A stretch of DNA of 64,000 nucleotides from CBDDKZ01 sp965230415. GTDB taxonomy: Bacteria > Bacteroidota > Bacteroidia > Cytophagales > JAAEPT01. A model generated the notes under the pieces. The model did not search any database and was not told the DNA's origin. It worked only from the letters and a program-made list of their open reading frames with translations. Made by a program: the position numbers and the translations under genes. Of this stretch, positions 1 through 8,583 are shown in pieces. Where the stretch lies: positions 2,356,001 through 2,420,000 of the forward strand of contig CBDDKZ010000005.1 of assembly GCA_965230415.1 (NCBI GenBank), read 5' to 3'. How positions within the stretch are numbered: the first letter of the stretch is position 1; each line of letters begins with the position of its first letter.

Positions 1-47
1 AAAACAGATCAACAGTAGAGGAGATTTTGAAAGTATTGCGTCAATAA
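1..47 (+). CDS. C-terminal end of a CDS entering from the left (partial)
   Basis: The third frame is open from the left edge and stops with TAA at 45-47. The visible tail reads NRSTVEEILKVLRQ, an amphipathic-helix-like protein end. It stops three bases before the convergent hydrolase gene ends, a spacing typical of this genome. Another frame (codons from base 2 to 91) is also open but would overlap the hydrolase, so I prefer this one. No function can be read from 14 residues. Confidence 0.35.
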   Translation, partial: NRSTVEEILKVLRQ

Positions 48-50
48 AGT

Positions 51-896
51 TTATAAACGATTCGGGGTATTATTCTTTAGCTGATAATTGATCCATTCCA
101 AAATTTCCTGAAGTACTATTTCTTTTTGGATTTCATTATGTAATTCGTGCTTAAGACCAGAAAATGTCAGCAGCTTATGTCCCGATAGAAGTGCAAATTC
201 CCGGGTGGCAGCGATTGAAGTGATGGAATCTGCTTCACCATGTAGTAGCAGCGTTGGTGTTTGTAGCCGATGTGCGTTATTTAGGGCCCATAATCCATTT
301 TCCACAATCGAAAAATAGAGCTCTGTACCCACTTTATTATTGATTAACGGGTCGCTTTTAAATGCGGCTCCAATTTGCTCGTCGCTAGATAAAGCAGTAC
401 TGTCCAAAGGTTCGTATTGCGTAAACGAAGGCCAGATTCTACGAATGAATTTACCAATGGCAATTTTGATCCGTGGGGGCTCGAAGGCTAACTTGAACCA
501 TGGTGAAGTAATTACACTGCTAAAATAGGGGTGGCCAGCATACTTAATGAGGTAATTGGCAACAATATTGCCTCCCATACTCTGTCCGTACAAAATAAGT
601 GGCATACCTGGGAATTCGTTTTGTGCATACTGGGTTAGTAAATGAATGTCGCCCAATAAGTGCTCATAAGATGGTATATTTGCCCGTTTTCCTCCTGAGA
701 TGCCATGTCCTCTCAGGTCTATTGTGATGACATGTAGGTCTGCCTGGTTAAAGAACTCAAAAAAATGCTCGTAACGACCCATATGTTCCCGAAATCCATG
801 AACCAATACTATTGCCCCTTTTGGATTTGTGGAAAGGCTCACCCTTCCATTTAATGGTAACTCATCAACAGTACTTAGCTGGAAATTTTTGATCAT
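51..896 (-). CDS. alpha/beta hydrolase, monoglyceride-lipase type
   Basis: This 281-residue serine hydrolase resembles the lysophospholipase/monoacylglycerol lipase family (PldB, Hydrolase_4), which cleaves fatty acyl esters of glycerol or lysophospholipids. An oxyanion-hole HGF lies near residue 34, the nucleophile is in GQSMGG near residue 105, the acidic residue is in LLHGEAD near 220 and the catalytic His is in GLKHELHNE near 250. There is no signal peptide, so it is probably cytoplasmic. It starts 20 bp after the DUF2911 gene ends on the same strand, so the two may be cotranscribed. The family is secure; the substrate is not. Confidence 0.85.
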   Translation of the reverse strand: MIKNFQLSTVDELPLNGRVSLSTNPKGAIVLVHGFREHMGRYEHFFEFFNQADLHVITIDLRGHGISGGKRANIPSYEHLLGDIHLLTQYAQNEFPGMPLILYGQSMGGNIVANYLIKYAGHPYFSSVITSPWFKLAFEPPRIKIAIGKFIRRIWPSFTQYEPLDSTALSSDEQIGAAFKSDPLINNKVGTELYFSIVENGLWALNNAHRLQTPTLLLHGEADSITSIAATREFALLSGHKLLTFSGLKHELHNEIQKEIVLQEILEWINYQLKNNTPNRL

Positions 897-916
897 TTAA
901 AGCTATTGAAAAGAAA

Positions 917-1513
917 TCATAGTATGGTTATGGGTATTCGGGCTACAGTGTTTTCCCATCCAATTACCATTTCACAACCTTCTTTGGTAGCTTCAAAGTA
1001 AATACCAAGTGTTTTGATGATGTCATTACTTTTGGTAATAGGAACTTTGATTTTAGTAACCGTCGTTTTCTCAGGGTTATTAACCAGATTAAAACTGCCC
1101 CAGCCATCGAGTTCGTTACTGATATACACCATCCAGTTATCTATATGAGGAATCACATGAATAGTATATCTACTACCTGCTTTTAACTTTTTGCCACCTA
1201 TTTTGACGTCAGTGAATAAATCGAGCTCAGTAGATTCGTTGGCTCCCATCCTCCAGAGTTTTCCGTATGGAATCAGGTCACCGAATATTTTTCTTCCTTT
1301 CACTGAAGGTCTTGAATAGATGACTCTTAATTTTTTTTGTCGTTGCTTACGTTCGGTATCATCTTTCGAGAAATAGTAAAAAGGTGCCTCACCAGGGAAA
1401 TAGGCCATGTCCATAGGACTAATATCTGATTGAGGAAATGTCTGTGCATTTATTGACGTGGAATGCAGCAAATTGAAGGTTAAAAACAAGGCACTTAATA
1501 ATACGAATCTCAT
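917..1513 (-). CDS. DUF2911 domain protein, exported
   Basis: This 198-residue protein has an N-terminal signal peptide (hydrophobic core residues 4-17, likely cut after INA near residue 23). The rest matches the DUF2911 family common in Bacteroidota: a YSRPSVKGRKIFG segment near residue 66, then GKLWRMGANESTE and a beta-rich C-terminal half. No enzymatic function is established for DUF2911, and I see no catalytic motif. It is probably periplasmic. It lies between the CcoI ATPase (117 bp upstream) and the hydrolase (20 bp downstream) on the same strand. Confidence 0.85.
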   Translation of the reverse strand: MRFVLLSALFLTFNLLHSTSINAQTFPQSDISPMDMAYFPGEAPFYYFSKDDTERKQRQKKLRVIYSRPSVKGRKIFGDLIPYGKLWRMGANESTELDLFTDVKIGGKKLKAGSRYTIHVIPHIDNWMVYISNELDGWGSFNLVNNPEKTTVTKIKVPITKSNDIIKTLGIYFEATKEGCEMVIGWENTVARIPITIL

Positions 1514-1629
1514 ATGTTTATAGGATCAGGATGACATGTTAAATTTAAGCTTTTCTAATGAAAAGGAGAATAAAATTTTGGATGAATAACAAAAGGTCGT
1601 AGCATAGACAATTAGTTATTCTATTTTAA

Positions 1630-4044
1630 TTATCGGGCTTTCGTTTTCAAGTGTCTCTTCGCAGTATAATGTGTGCTTGCTAAAGCAAAAGCGACGATAC
1701 TTATAGAGCTCAATGGCATCAGGATGGCCGATATAACAGGGGATAATAAACCCTGAACAGCAAATAACAGGCCAACAATGTTGTAAGCAAAAGACAGACC
1801 GATGCCAGTATATACTAATAACTTACCTTTTTTAGCTACTTGCAGGAAATGAGGCAGCATATCCAGGTTTTGCGCATATAAAATGGCATCTGAAGCAGGT
1901 GTGAAGTTAGAAGAGTCTTCTGTTATGGCAACACCAACGTCACTCTGAGCAAGGGCACCGGCGTCGTTGAGCCCATCGCCCAACATCATGACACAGTCCT
2001 CTTCCTGCCAGGATATAATGGCATTCTTTTTGTCGAAAGGACTTTGTTTGAAACGAATTTCTGCTTTTGAGCCAAAAAGATTTCTGAGCGCTGACTGTTC
2101 TTGCTCATTGTCTCCGGAAAGCGTTGATAGCTTGTATTTTGAAGATAAACGGGTTATACTCTGTTGCAGTCTTGGTCGGTAGGAATTACAAAGTTTAAAA
2201 GCACCTGTTACTTGTTGGTCTACCAGAAGAATAACACTTGCGTTTTCATACTTACATTTTATGCCCAGTTCGCTTACGTAAGCTTCTGAGGCCAATAATA
2301 AATGTTTTCCATTCACAAGGCCTTCTATCCCTCTTCCCGGATATTCCTTAAAATTGTCCAGTGGATAGACAGGGGCAGGCAACTGATCTTTTATTCCTCG
2401 GCTTATAGGGTGGTTTGATTGATCGCATAGACTCGATAAGGCCAATTGTAAGTCCTTGTTAAGCGGAGTCCCTTCGTATTTTAAAACGTTTTTAGCGGCA
2501 TCTGTCAACGTACCCGTTTTATCAAAGACAATCTGAGTAATGTCTGCCATTTTTTCTACTACCTCTGTGTTTTTTATGAATAGCTTATTTCGCCCAAATA
2601 TCCGGGTTAGATTTCCGAGGGTGAATGGGGCAGCGAGTGCCAGTGCGCAGGGACAGGCGATTATGAGAACTGCAGCAAATGAGTTAACGGCAATTTCTGT
2701 GGATTGAGGTAACCAATAAATAAGTGTCATTGTCGCAATGGTTAATACAACCAACGTAAACCACTTACCAATTTTATCAGTTATTCTTTCAAAACTTTGC
2801 TGGTTTGAATTAGAGGCCCCATAATCGTTCCATAGTTGAGTGAGATAACTCTGAGAAGGCTTTTTGATGACTTCCACTTCAATGGCATTTCCTTTCAAAC
2901 GGCCTCCGGCGTATAATTTCTCACCGGCAACTTTTGGAATTGTTCTGGATTCACCTGTCACAAAACTATAATCCAGTAGTGCATTGCTGGTCAATAGTAA
3001 AGCGTCGGCGGGAATAAGCTCTTCATTTCTGATTTTAAGGCGATTGCCGGTTTCTACCTTTGTAATTGGTACGCTGAACTCTTTGCTTCCTTCAATCTTA
3101 CTGGTAGAAATAGGAAAGTACGCTTTGTAGTTTCGCTCAAACGACATTTGATTGAACGTCTTTTGCTGAAATATCTTACCGAGCAGGAGGAAAAAAATCA
3201 GCCCGCTTAGTGAATCCAAATAACCTTCTTTATGCTGGAAGACTATTTCACTTACACTTACGAGTAGTAATGTGACCATTCCAAGTGCAATGGGGACATC
3301 TATGTTTAAGCCTTTGTTTCGTATACTCTGATAAGCCGAAACCAGGTAACCTTTACCCCCAATGAGGAGAGCAGGTAATGCTAGCGCAATGCTCAGCCAT
3401 TTGAAAACCCCATAAATAGCAGGGTCTATATTTGTTGTATCGTTAAAGTAAGACGGGAAGCTCAATAACATGATGTTGCCAAAACAAAACCCGGCTACAC
3501 CAATTTGAAACGATAGTTTATTGCTTAGTTTTGGCTTGATAGTTTTGTCAAGATTTTCAAGTCTTATGAGCGGCGCATACCCAAGCCTATTTAGTAGATG
3601 TACAATTTCTTTTAAGTTAATAACACGCTTGTCGAAGGAAATCAGGACTTCCTTTTTCATAAAAAAAACACGTGTGTTTTTAATGCCCTTTTCCATAGAA
3701 GGCATTTTTTCCAATAGCCAAAGACAAGATTGGCAATGGATTTGAGGTATGCTGAATCTAACCTTGCAAAAGTCTTCTTCCTGAAATTCTATAAGCGCAT
3801 TAATAACGTCAGGATCATCCAGGTAGGCCAGATCTGATGGTGTTGTTGTTTTTTTAAAAGAAATTCCCGGTGTGTTTTCCAGGTCATAATAGGTGCAAAG
3901 GTCATTTTCTTTTAACAGATCATATACGGTAGCACAGCCCTGGCAACAAAAGGATTTGTTGTCGTGCTCAATTGAATCGAGATCGCAATCTGCACCACAA
4001 TGATAACATTTGTTCTCATTAGTGACTTTTTTGGCTACACCCAT
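1630..4044 (-). CDS. ccoI: Copper-transporting P1B-type ATPase, CcoI/FixI family
   Basis: This 804-residue integral membrane ATPase is of the type that supplies copper for assembly of cbb3 cytochrome oxidase. In order: an N-terminal cysteine cluster (C13, C16, C20, C33, C34, C37) typical of CcoI, a ferredoxin-like metal domain with CQSC at 104-107, membrane helices, the TGES actuator loop, the intramembrane CPC motif in ACPCALALAAP, the DKTGTLT phosphorylation loop, GDGLNDAGA and C-terminal helices. Length is normal. The usual partners ccoS, ccoN, ccoO, ccoP, ccoG and ccoH are not beside it, so it is an isolated ccoI. It diverges from hemN across a Crp/Fnr-like palindrome, which fits oxygen-dependent control. 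Confidence 0.92.
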   Translation of the reverse strand: MGVAKKVTNENKCYHCGADCDLDSIEHDNKSFCCQGCATVYDLLKENDLCTYYDLENTPGISFKKTTTPSDLAYLDDPDVINALIEFQEEDFCKVRFSIPQIHCQSCLWLLEKMPSMEKGIKNTRVFFMKKEVLISFDKRVINLKEIVHLLNRLGYAPLIRLENLDKTIKPKLSNKLSFQIGVAGFCFGNIMLLSFPSYFNDTTNIDPAIYGVFKWLSIALALPALLIGGKGYLVSAYQSIRNKGLNIDVPIALGMVTLLLVSVSEIVFQHKEGYLDSLSGLIFFLLLGKIFQQKTFNQMSFERNYKAYFPISTSKIEGSKEFSVPITKVETGNRLKIRNEELIPADALLLTSNALLDYSFVTGESRTIPKVAGEKLYAGGRLKGNAIEVEVIKKPSQSYLTQLWNDYGASNSNQQSFERITDKIGKWFTLVVLTIATMTLIYWLPQSTEIAVNSFAAVLIIACPCALALAAPFTLGNLTRIFGRNKLFIKNTEVVEKMADITQIVFDKTGTLTDAAKNVLKYEGTPLNKDLQLALSSLCDQSNHPISRGIKDQLPAPVYPLDNFKEYPGRGIEGLVNGKHLLLASEAYVSELGIKCKYENASVILLVDQQVTGAFKLCNSYRPRLQQSITRLSSKYKLSTLSGDNEQEQSALRNLFGSKAEIRFKQSPFDKKNAIISWQEEDCVMMLGDGLNDAGALAQSDVGVAITEDSSNFTPASDAILYAQNLDMLPHFLQVAKKGKLLVYTGIGLSFAYNIVGLLFAVQGLLSPVISAILMPLSSISIVAFALASTHYTAKRHLKTKAR

Positions 4045-4076
4045 ATTACAAAGTACGAAAATGATGTAGCTGAAAT

Positions 4077-4094
4077 TACTGACATTTGTCAGTA
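4077..4094. promoter_or_regulatory. Crp/Fnr-family operator between ccoI and hemN
   Basis: TACTGACATTTGTCAGTA is an inverted repeat with 8-bp arms and a 2-bp centre. It contains TGAC-N4-GTCA, the spacing recognised by Crp/Fnr-superfamily regulators. It is centred about 41 bp upstream of the ccoI ATG and about 66 bp upstream of the hemN ATG. Both genes belong to low-oxygen physiology, so one dimer could control both. Which family member binds is unknown. Confidence 0.7.
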
Positions 4095-4151
4095 TTTGCT
4101 TTGAGTTTCTTCATCGTGAGCCAGCACTTAAAACTCGTTATTGCAGTTATT

Positions 4152-5525
4152 ATGGCAATACAAATGGACAAATCTCTTTTTGACAAGTATAATATTCCTG
4201 CGCCCCGTTATACCAGTTACCCCACTGTTCCCAGTTGGGAAAACACACCCAACGAACAGCAGTGGAAAGAAAGAATAAAAAATCAATATGCCAAATATGG
4301 GCATGAAGGAATAAGTATGTATGTGCACCTTCCTTTTTGTGAAAGCATATGTACCTATTGCGGTTGTAATAAAGTGATTACAAAAAATCACAGCTTTGAG
4401 GACAACTATATTGATGCCTTATTGCAGGAGTGGCGCATGTATAAGAAATTATTTGGTACAGCACCTTTGATCAAAGAGATTCATTTGGGAGGCGGAACTC
4501 CTACATTTTTTAGTCCCGATAATTTAAGAAGGCTGATTGAGTATATAAAAGTAGGTACAAAAGTGGCGGAAGATGCAGTTTTAAGCGTGGAAGTACATCC
4601 GTCATATACCACTGAGGCACATTTAAAAACCTTAAATCAGTTGGGTTTTAATCGGATAAGTGTGGGTATTCAGGATTTTGATCCCATAGTACAAAATGCG
4701 ATTAGCAGAATACAGACTTTTGAAGAGGTGGAAGAAAAAATGAAACTCATAAGACACTATGGATTTGATTCTGTAAACTTCGATCTCATTTTTGGATTGC
4801 CTTTTCAAACGCTTAATAGCATTGAAGATACGCTTCAAAAAGTGGCGATATTAAATCCTGACCGTATCGCTTTTTATGGTTATGCGCATGTGCCCTGGAC
4901 GAGCAGAGCTCAGCGTAAATTTTCTGATGATGACATTCCTCAAGGCGAAGAAAAAAGAAGATTATACGAATTGGGGCAATCCATTTTGCATGAGCAGGGT
5001 TATTCGGAGATAGGGATGGATCATTTTGCGAAAAAGGAAGATGAGCTTTATAAAGCATTCGAAAATGGTGAATTACACAGGAATTTTATGGGTTATACCA
5101 CCGCTAAATCCAAATTTCTGATAGGACTGGGCGCTTCATCGATCAGCGATTCCGGAAATGCATATGTACAAAACGAGAAAAATTTTTTGCGTTATCAGAA
5201 AGCAATAGCCGAAGGTCATTTCCCAATTATTAGAGGCCACTTGCTCAGCGAGGAAGATCTCATTGTTAAGCATCACATTCTTAATTTAATGTGTCAGTTT
5301 AAGACGCGATTTGTGCAATCACCACTTGAGAAAATGGTACTTGAAGGCGTGAGTGAACGTTTGTCTGCTATGGAAGACGACGGTTTGGTAGCCTGTTTGA
5401 ATAATGGAATCTTGCTTTCGGGAAATGGTCGCCCATTTGTGCGAAATGTTTGTATGGCCTTGGATCCCTATATACACAAAAGAAAAAACAACAGTCAAAA
5501 ACCCAGGTTTAGCAAAGCGGTATAA
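4152..5525 (+). CDS. hemN: Oxygen-independent coproporphyrinogen III oxidase
   Basis: This radical-SAM enzyme (457 residues from this start) oxidatively decarboxylates coproporphyrinogen III to protoporphyrinogen IX in anaerobic haem synthesis. The [4Fe-4S] cysteines are in FCESICTYCGC near residue 57, preceded by YVHLPF. GGGTPTF and the VGIQDF segment follow, then the C-terminal HemN domain with FMGYTT. The typical HemN opening, DKYNIPAPRYTSYPTVP, follows closely, which supports ATG 4152 (or 4164). The frame is open further upstream to a TTG, but that lies inside the Crp/Fnr-like operator and would add an atypical extension. It is divergent from ccoI. Confidence 0.93.
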   Translation: MAIQMDKSLFDKYNIPAPRYTSYPTVPSWENTPNEQQWKERIKNQYAKYGHEGISMYVHLPFCESICTYCGCNKVITKNHSFEDNYIDALLQEWRMYKKLFGTAPLIKEIHLGGGTPTFFSPDNLRRLIEYIKVGTKVAEDAVLSVEVHPSYTTEAHLKTLNQLGFNRISVGIQDFDPIVQNAISRIQTFEEVEEKMKLIRHYGFDSVNFDLIFGLPFQTLNSIEDTLQKVAILNPDRIAFYGYAHVPWTSRAQRKFSDDDIPQGEEKRRLYELGQSILHEQGYSEIGMDHFAKKEDELYKAFENGELHRNFMGYTTAKSKFLIGLGASSISDSGNAYVQNEKNFLRYQKAIAEGHFPIIRGHLLSEEDLIVKHHILNLMCQFKTRFVQSPLEKMVLEGVSERLSAMEDDGLVACLNNGILLSGNGRPFVRNVCMALDPYIHKRKNNSQKPRFSKAV

Positions 5526-5560
5526 ATATTAATTGACAGGCAACTGAAAGCCTGCCTTAT

Positions 5561-5597
5561 ATAGTAGTGCCGGAATTCAATGATTCGATACTACTAT
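5561..5597. terminator. Hairpin between convergent hemN and M23 peptidase genes
   Basis: ATAGTAGT (5561-5568) and ACTACTAT (5590-5597) are perfect inverted arms; an inner GAAT/ATTC pairing can form between them. A smaller stem (CAGGC/GCCTG, 5537-5554) precedes it, just after the hemN stop. There is no long T-tract. Position between two convergent genes suggests a weak bidirectional terminator or an mRNA-end structure. Confidence 0.4.
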
Positions 5598-5683
5598 TGG
5601 CAAAAAGCTTAAATACCTGATGACAGGCAGTGCTCATTTATTGCAACAATCGATTGGTGATTTAGAATTGGCAGTTGATTATA

Positions 5684-7039
5684 CTATTCGATAATAATCA
5701 TGCGAGCAAAAGACTTTCCTGAGTTTTGATCGAATAGATGTAGCATGTAGTTACCTGTGGGTATAGACTTACACTTGATTGTTGCCTGGGATGCACTCGA
5801 AGAAATCAGTTCTATATTTTGTGCTTCCCCTAGCAGATTATGTATTTTCATATTACAGTTGCTCAAGTCAAATTCACTGGACGAAAGAAATAGCTCAGAA
5901 GATGTTGGTATAGGGTAAACCTTTACCGCTTTATTTGATAAATGTTCTGTGACATCGGTGGTCAGATCTCCGACCTGGAATTGTTTATTTACTGTTTTGC
6001 CATTAAACGTTACTTCAACAGTCCACATACCAAAAGGTGCGTTTGATGGTAATACTCTGCTATGCCACCACCAACTTCCTGAATTCCACTGGCTGTTTTG
6101 ATCAATAAATGACCATTCCACCGTTCCATTCGGTTGTTTTACCTCAATGGTCGCATCATAGCCAGGTTCATGGTGATGAGCATAGAATCTGGTAAAATAA
6201 ACCAGGTCACCAGGCATATAAAATGGCTCTTCGTTCAATTCTTCAGGCACAGGACATTGTGCACCGAATTCAGCAGAACTAATTAGTATATCCAGCACTG
6301 CTTTTTCCATATAAGCTTCCTGATTTACCCATAAACTTTCGTCTATTGTATTGTCAGGACCAAAAAAGGGGTCAATAACATTGCCGGCTTCGTCATGAAT
6401 TTCAAAATGCAAATGAGGGCCTGTTGACCTTCCGGAACTGGCTACCACCCCCAAAACTTCTCCGACCTCTATCGACTCGCCAATTGATTTATTAATAACA
6501 GTTCCGTTTTTCAGGTGCCCGTAAATACCCAGGGAACCATCAGCGTGCCGAATATAAACGGCGTTCCATCCGCTTGGTTGATTCCAATCGCAATGATTAT
6601 GTGGGTTTCCGTCAATTTTATCTTCAAGGATTCCCGCAGCAGCAGCAATTACCTCCACCTGATTTTCTTCTACCCGTTTCCATTCATAAGGCCAAATAGC
6701 GTAATCCGTTCCCAAATGGCCGTTATAAGTGAAATCTCCGTTATTGTAATCGCTTATGCCACCGCCGGGATCAGAATCTACGTAACCTGAGAAGAACCAA
6801 TATTTAGCCATTTCTCGTGCCGTTCCGGTGACCTGAAGCGGAAAATGAAATTTGGTTTCAACCTTGCGCGCCTTATCAGAACGTTCAACCAGGTTGTACT
6901 TAGTGTCGTATTCCGGATGTTCATGGTCTTCTATAACAGGTGAATGTCCAAAGCCATAATTTCCCGTCTGTTGTTGAGCAAAAGAAATTTGTAATGCTAC
7001 AAATGATAGCGTTAAAAAAAGTCCGTATATTCTTTTCAT
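5684..7039 (-). CDS. T9SS-exported M23-family metallopeptidase
   Basis: This 451-residue protein has a signal peptide (residues 1-21, ending SFA), a peptidase M23 (LytM-like) domain and a C-terminal type-A T9SS sorting domain. The zinc-site residues appear in HLGTDYA near residue 110 and GPHLHFEIHDE near residue 210. A central beta-rich segment follows (about 270-360), then the sorting domain (about 375-451), with VYPIPTS at its start and the usual G-Y-L pattern near the end. M23 enzymes cut peptide cross-links in peptidoglycan or peptides such as elastin; this one is probably secreted or surface-bound. It is monocistronic in appearance and convergent with hemN. Confidence 0.9.
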   Translation of the reverse strand: MKRIYGLFLTLSFVALQISFAQQQTGNYGFGHSPVIEDHEHPEYDTKYNLVERSDKARKVETKFHFPLQVTGTAREMAKYWFFSGYVDSDPGGGISDYNNGDFTYNGHLGTDYAIWPYEWKRVEENQVEVIAAAAGILEDKIDGNPHNHCDWNQPSGWNAVYIRHADGSLGIYGHLKNGTVINKSIGESIEVGEVLGVVASSGRSTGPHLHFEIHDEAGNVIDPFFGPDNTIDESLWVNQEAYMEKAVLDILISSAEFGAQCPVPEELNEEPFYMPGDLVYFTRFYAHHHEPGYDATIEVKQPNGTVEWSFIDQNSQWNSGSWWWHSRVLPSNAPFGMWTVEVTFNGKTVNKQFQVGDLTTDVTEHLSNKAVKVYPIPTSSELFLSSSEFDLSNCNMKIHNLLGEAQNIELISSSASQATIKCKSIPTGNYMLHLFDQNSGKSFARMIIIE

Positions 7040-7250
7040 AATTTATGTAACGATTTTTTACAGATCGCGGGATATTAGGTAAACAGTTTATCGCATTCAA
7101 TAATAATAGATTCATGAAAAACGCTCAAACCTCTGATGAAACTCATGAGAAGTTCTTAATGCCATCCAGAAAGATAGGCGAAAATATGATTAATGAAAAT
7201 AAACGTACAGGTAATGTTGCCTTATGAGAAGGATTGTAAAAAATCCAACC

Positions 7251-7970
7251 TTATATTGATTGACATTCCTTTTCAAGCTGATACCCCAAAGGAATTAAAA
7301 CGCGGTCCTCAATAAGCGCATGTATTCTCAAATCCCTGTTGAAATCGCTTAGTTGCTTTATTAGTACTTCAAATAGTGTGTGATGTTCCAGCTTTGACCG
7401 GTAATGTTCCAGGAATATAATTACCTCTTCTATATAACTTTCCACTTTATCGTTATGCATATTTTCAAATTTTTCAACAGAAAATGTAAGCTCCAGAGGC
7501 TCATATTCTAATTCCTTTGCGTGAATTAGCAATGCTTTGCGCAGGTTGGCGATATAAGGGAATAAATGACATTCTTCCAGTAAAAAATGTCCTTCTAGTT
7601 GCTTTTGAATTCGTTTTATGAAAAAGTTTAGATAGTCATAAATAGTATCGTGGTTGATTTTTTGCAGGTTTGTAATGGATAATTCTATTTCCGGAAGTTT
7701 GGTTTTTTGATAGTATCTGTGCGTTTCTAACAAGTAATCAATAATTATTGATACAGGATAGGACTTAAGTTTGTCTTCCGGAACATAGCTGCTGTCTTGA
7801 AACATATTTAATAATTCCACAAAAAAATCTGGGTCGAGATCTTTGTTTTCGCATAATTCAGCGATGGAGATTTCACCTGATGAGGAATTATTCTGGTATC
7901 TTCTAAATAATTCAGCTATTCCCTTATCCAGGTCTATCAGTGCGTCTACGGCTTGTTCTTTGTGGATCAT
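7251..7970 (-). CDS. RIC/YtfE-like hemerythrin-domain di-iron protein
   Basis: This 239-residue protein has the architecture of RIC (YtfE/ScdA/DnrN) proteins, which repair iron-sulfur clusters after nitrosative or oxidative damage. The six di-iron ligands of YtfE have counterparts at H84, H128, E132, H172, H217 and E221. The N-terminal part aligns with the ScdA_N domain (LFRRYQNNSSSGE near 21-33), but the two adjacent cysteines of that domain are serines here. It lies 80 bp downstream of hsp20 on the same strand with a hairpin between. Iron binding is likely from the ligands; the repair role is uncertain because of the missing Cys pair. Confidence 0.75.
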   Translation of the reverse strand: MIHKEQAVDALIDLDKGIAELFRRYQNNSSSGEISIAELCENKDLDPDFFVELLNMFQDSSYVPEDKLKSYPVSIIIDYLLETHRYYQKTKLPEIELSITNLQKINHDTIYDYLNFFIKRIQKQLEGHFLLEECHLFPYIANLRKALLIHAKELEYEPLELTFSVEKFENMHNDKVESYIEEVIIFLEHYRSKLEHHTLFEVLIKQLSDFNRDLRIHALIEDRVLIPLGYQLEKECQSI

Positions 7971-8000
7971 TCTTGAATTGTTTATTCTTTCAATAAAGAA

Positions 8001-8021
8001 GGGCTATCTTTCGGATAGCCC
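8001..8021 (-). terminator. Hairpin downstream of hsp20, before the RIC gene
   Basis: GGGCTATC (8001-8008) and GATAGCCC (8014-8021) form a perfect 8-bp stem with a 5-nt loop. Read on the minus strand it follows the hsp20 stop by about 30 bp and precedes a weak T-rich run (TTCTTTATT). It sits only 30 bp before the RIC start, so it may be a partial terminator or a stabilising intercistronic structure rather than a full stop. Confidence 0.65.
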
Positions 8022-8050
8022 CTCAGTACAGGTATAAGTATATATAAGGA

Positions 8051-8476
8051 TTAATTAATTGTTATTGTCTTTGACTGCATAGATTTTGCATTTGTCTTGG
8101 CTATAGTAATGTTCAGCACTCCATCATTATAATTTGCTTTTATCGAATCTTCATCGATGTTGTCTGGCAGATGGAACGAGCGCTGGAAAGAAGAATAATT
8201 AAATTCTTTTCTGGTAAATTTGTCGTTTTCTTCAGCAGTCTCTTCCTTTTTTTCGGATGCTATCGTAAGAATTCCGTGTGTAATTTCAACTTTGATGTCT
8301 TCCCTTGTGAGTCCGGGAGCAGCAACCTCAATGGTAAATTCATTTTCGTTTTCCTTTACATTCACGGAGGGTAGTGTGTTTGTCGCAAATTCAGTGTTGA
8401 TAAACCGGTCGTTAAAAAAGCTGTCAATCATAGAGTTTAACGCCGGTAAACCTGAGTTTCTTTTAAGTAATGACAT
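8051..8476 (-). CDS. Small heat-shock protein, Hsp20/alpha-crystallin family
   Basis: At 141 residues this is a normal-length Hsp20 chaperone that holds unfolding proteins in an ATP-independent way in the cytoplasm. The alpha-crystallin domain starts at PSVNVKENENEFTIEVAAPG near residue 36. It has the typical AAPGLTREDIKVEI and the conserved FHLPDNIDEDSIKANYNDGVL near 105-125. A C-terminal IxI-like tail (KTITIN) fits the oligomerisation motif. Downstream on the same strand, after a hairpin, is the RIC gene, suggesting a shared stress context. Confidence 0.93.
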   Translation of the reverse strand: MSLLKRNSGLPALNSMIDSFFNDRFINTEFATNTLPSVNVKENENEFTIEVAAPGLTREDIKVEITHGILTIASEKKEETAEENDKFTRKEFNYSSFQRSFHLPDNIDEDSIKANYNDGVLNITIAKTNAKSMQSKTITIN

Positions 8477-8583
8477 AATTTAGCGTTTAAAAGTTATATA
8501 TGCTTGATAATTAACTAATTTACAATGTGCGAAGGCTTGGTGAAATGAAAAAATTCAATGCTAAAAGTGATAAAGATCAGCAC

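Noticed and set aside
4086..4151. A 22-codon N-terminal extension of HemN from TTG 4086
   Set aside because: It starts inside the Crp/Fnr-like palindrome and lacks HemN similarity; ATG 4152 begins next to the conserved region.
7114..7227. A 37-codon plus-strand frame between the M23 peptidase and RIC genes
   Set aside because: No ribosome-binding site, promoter or recognisable sequence; likely chance.
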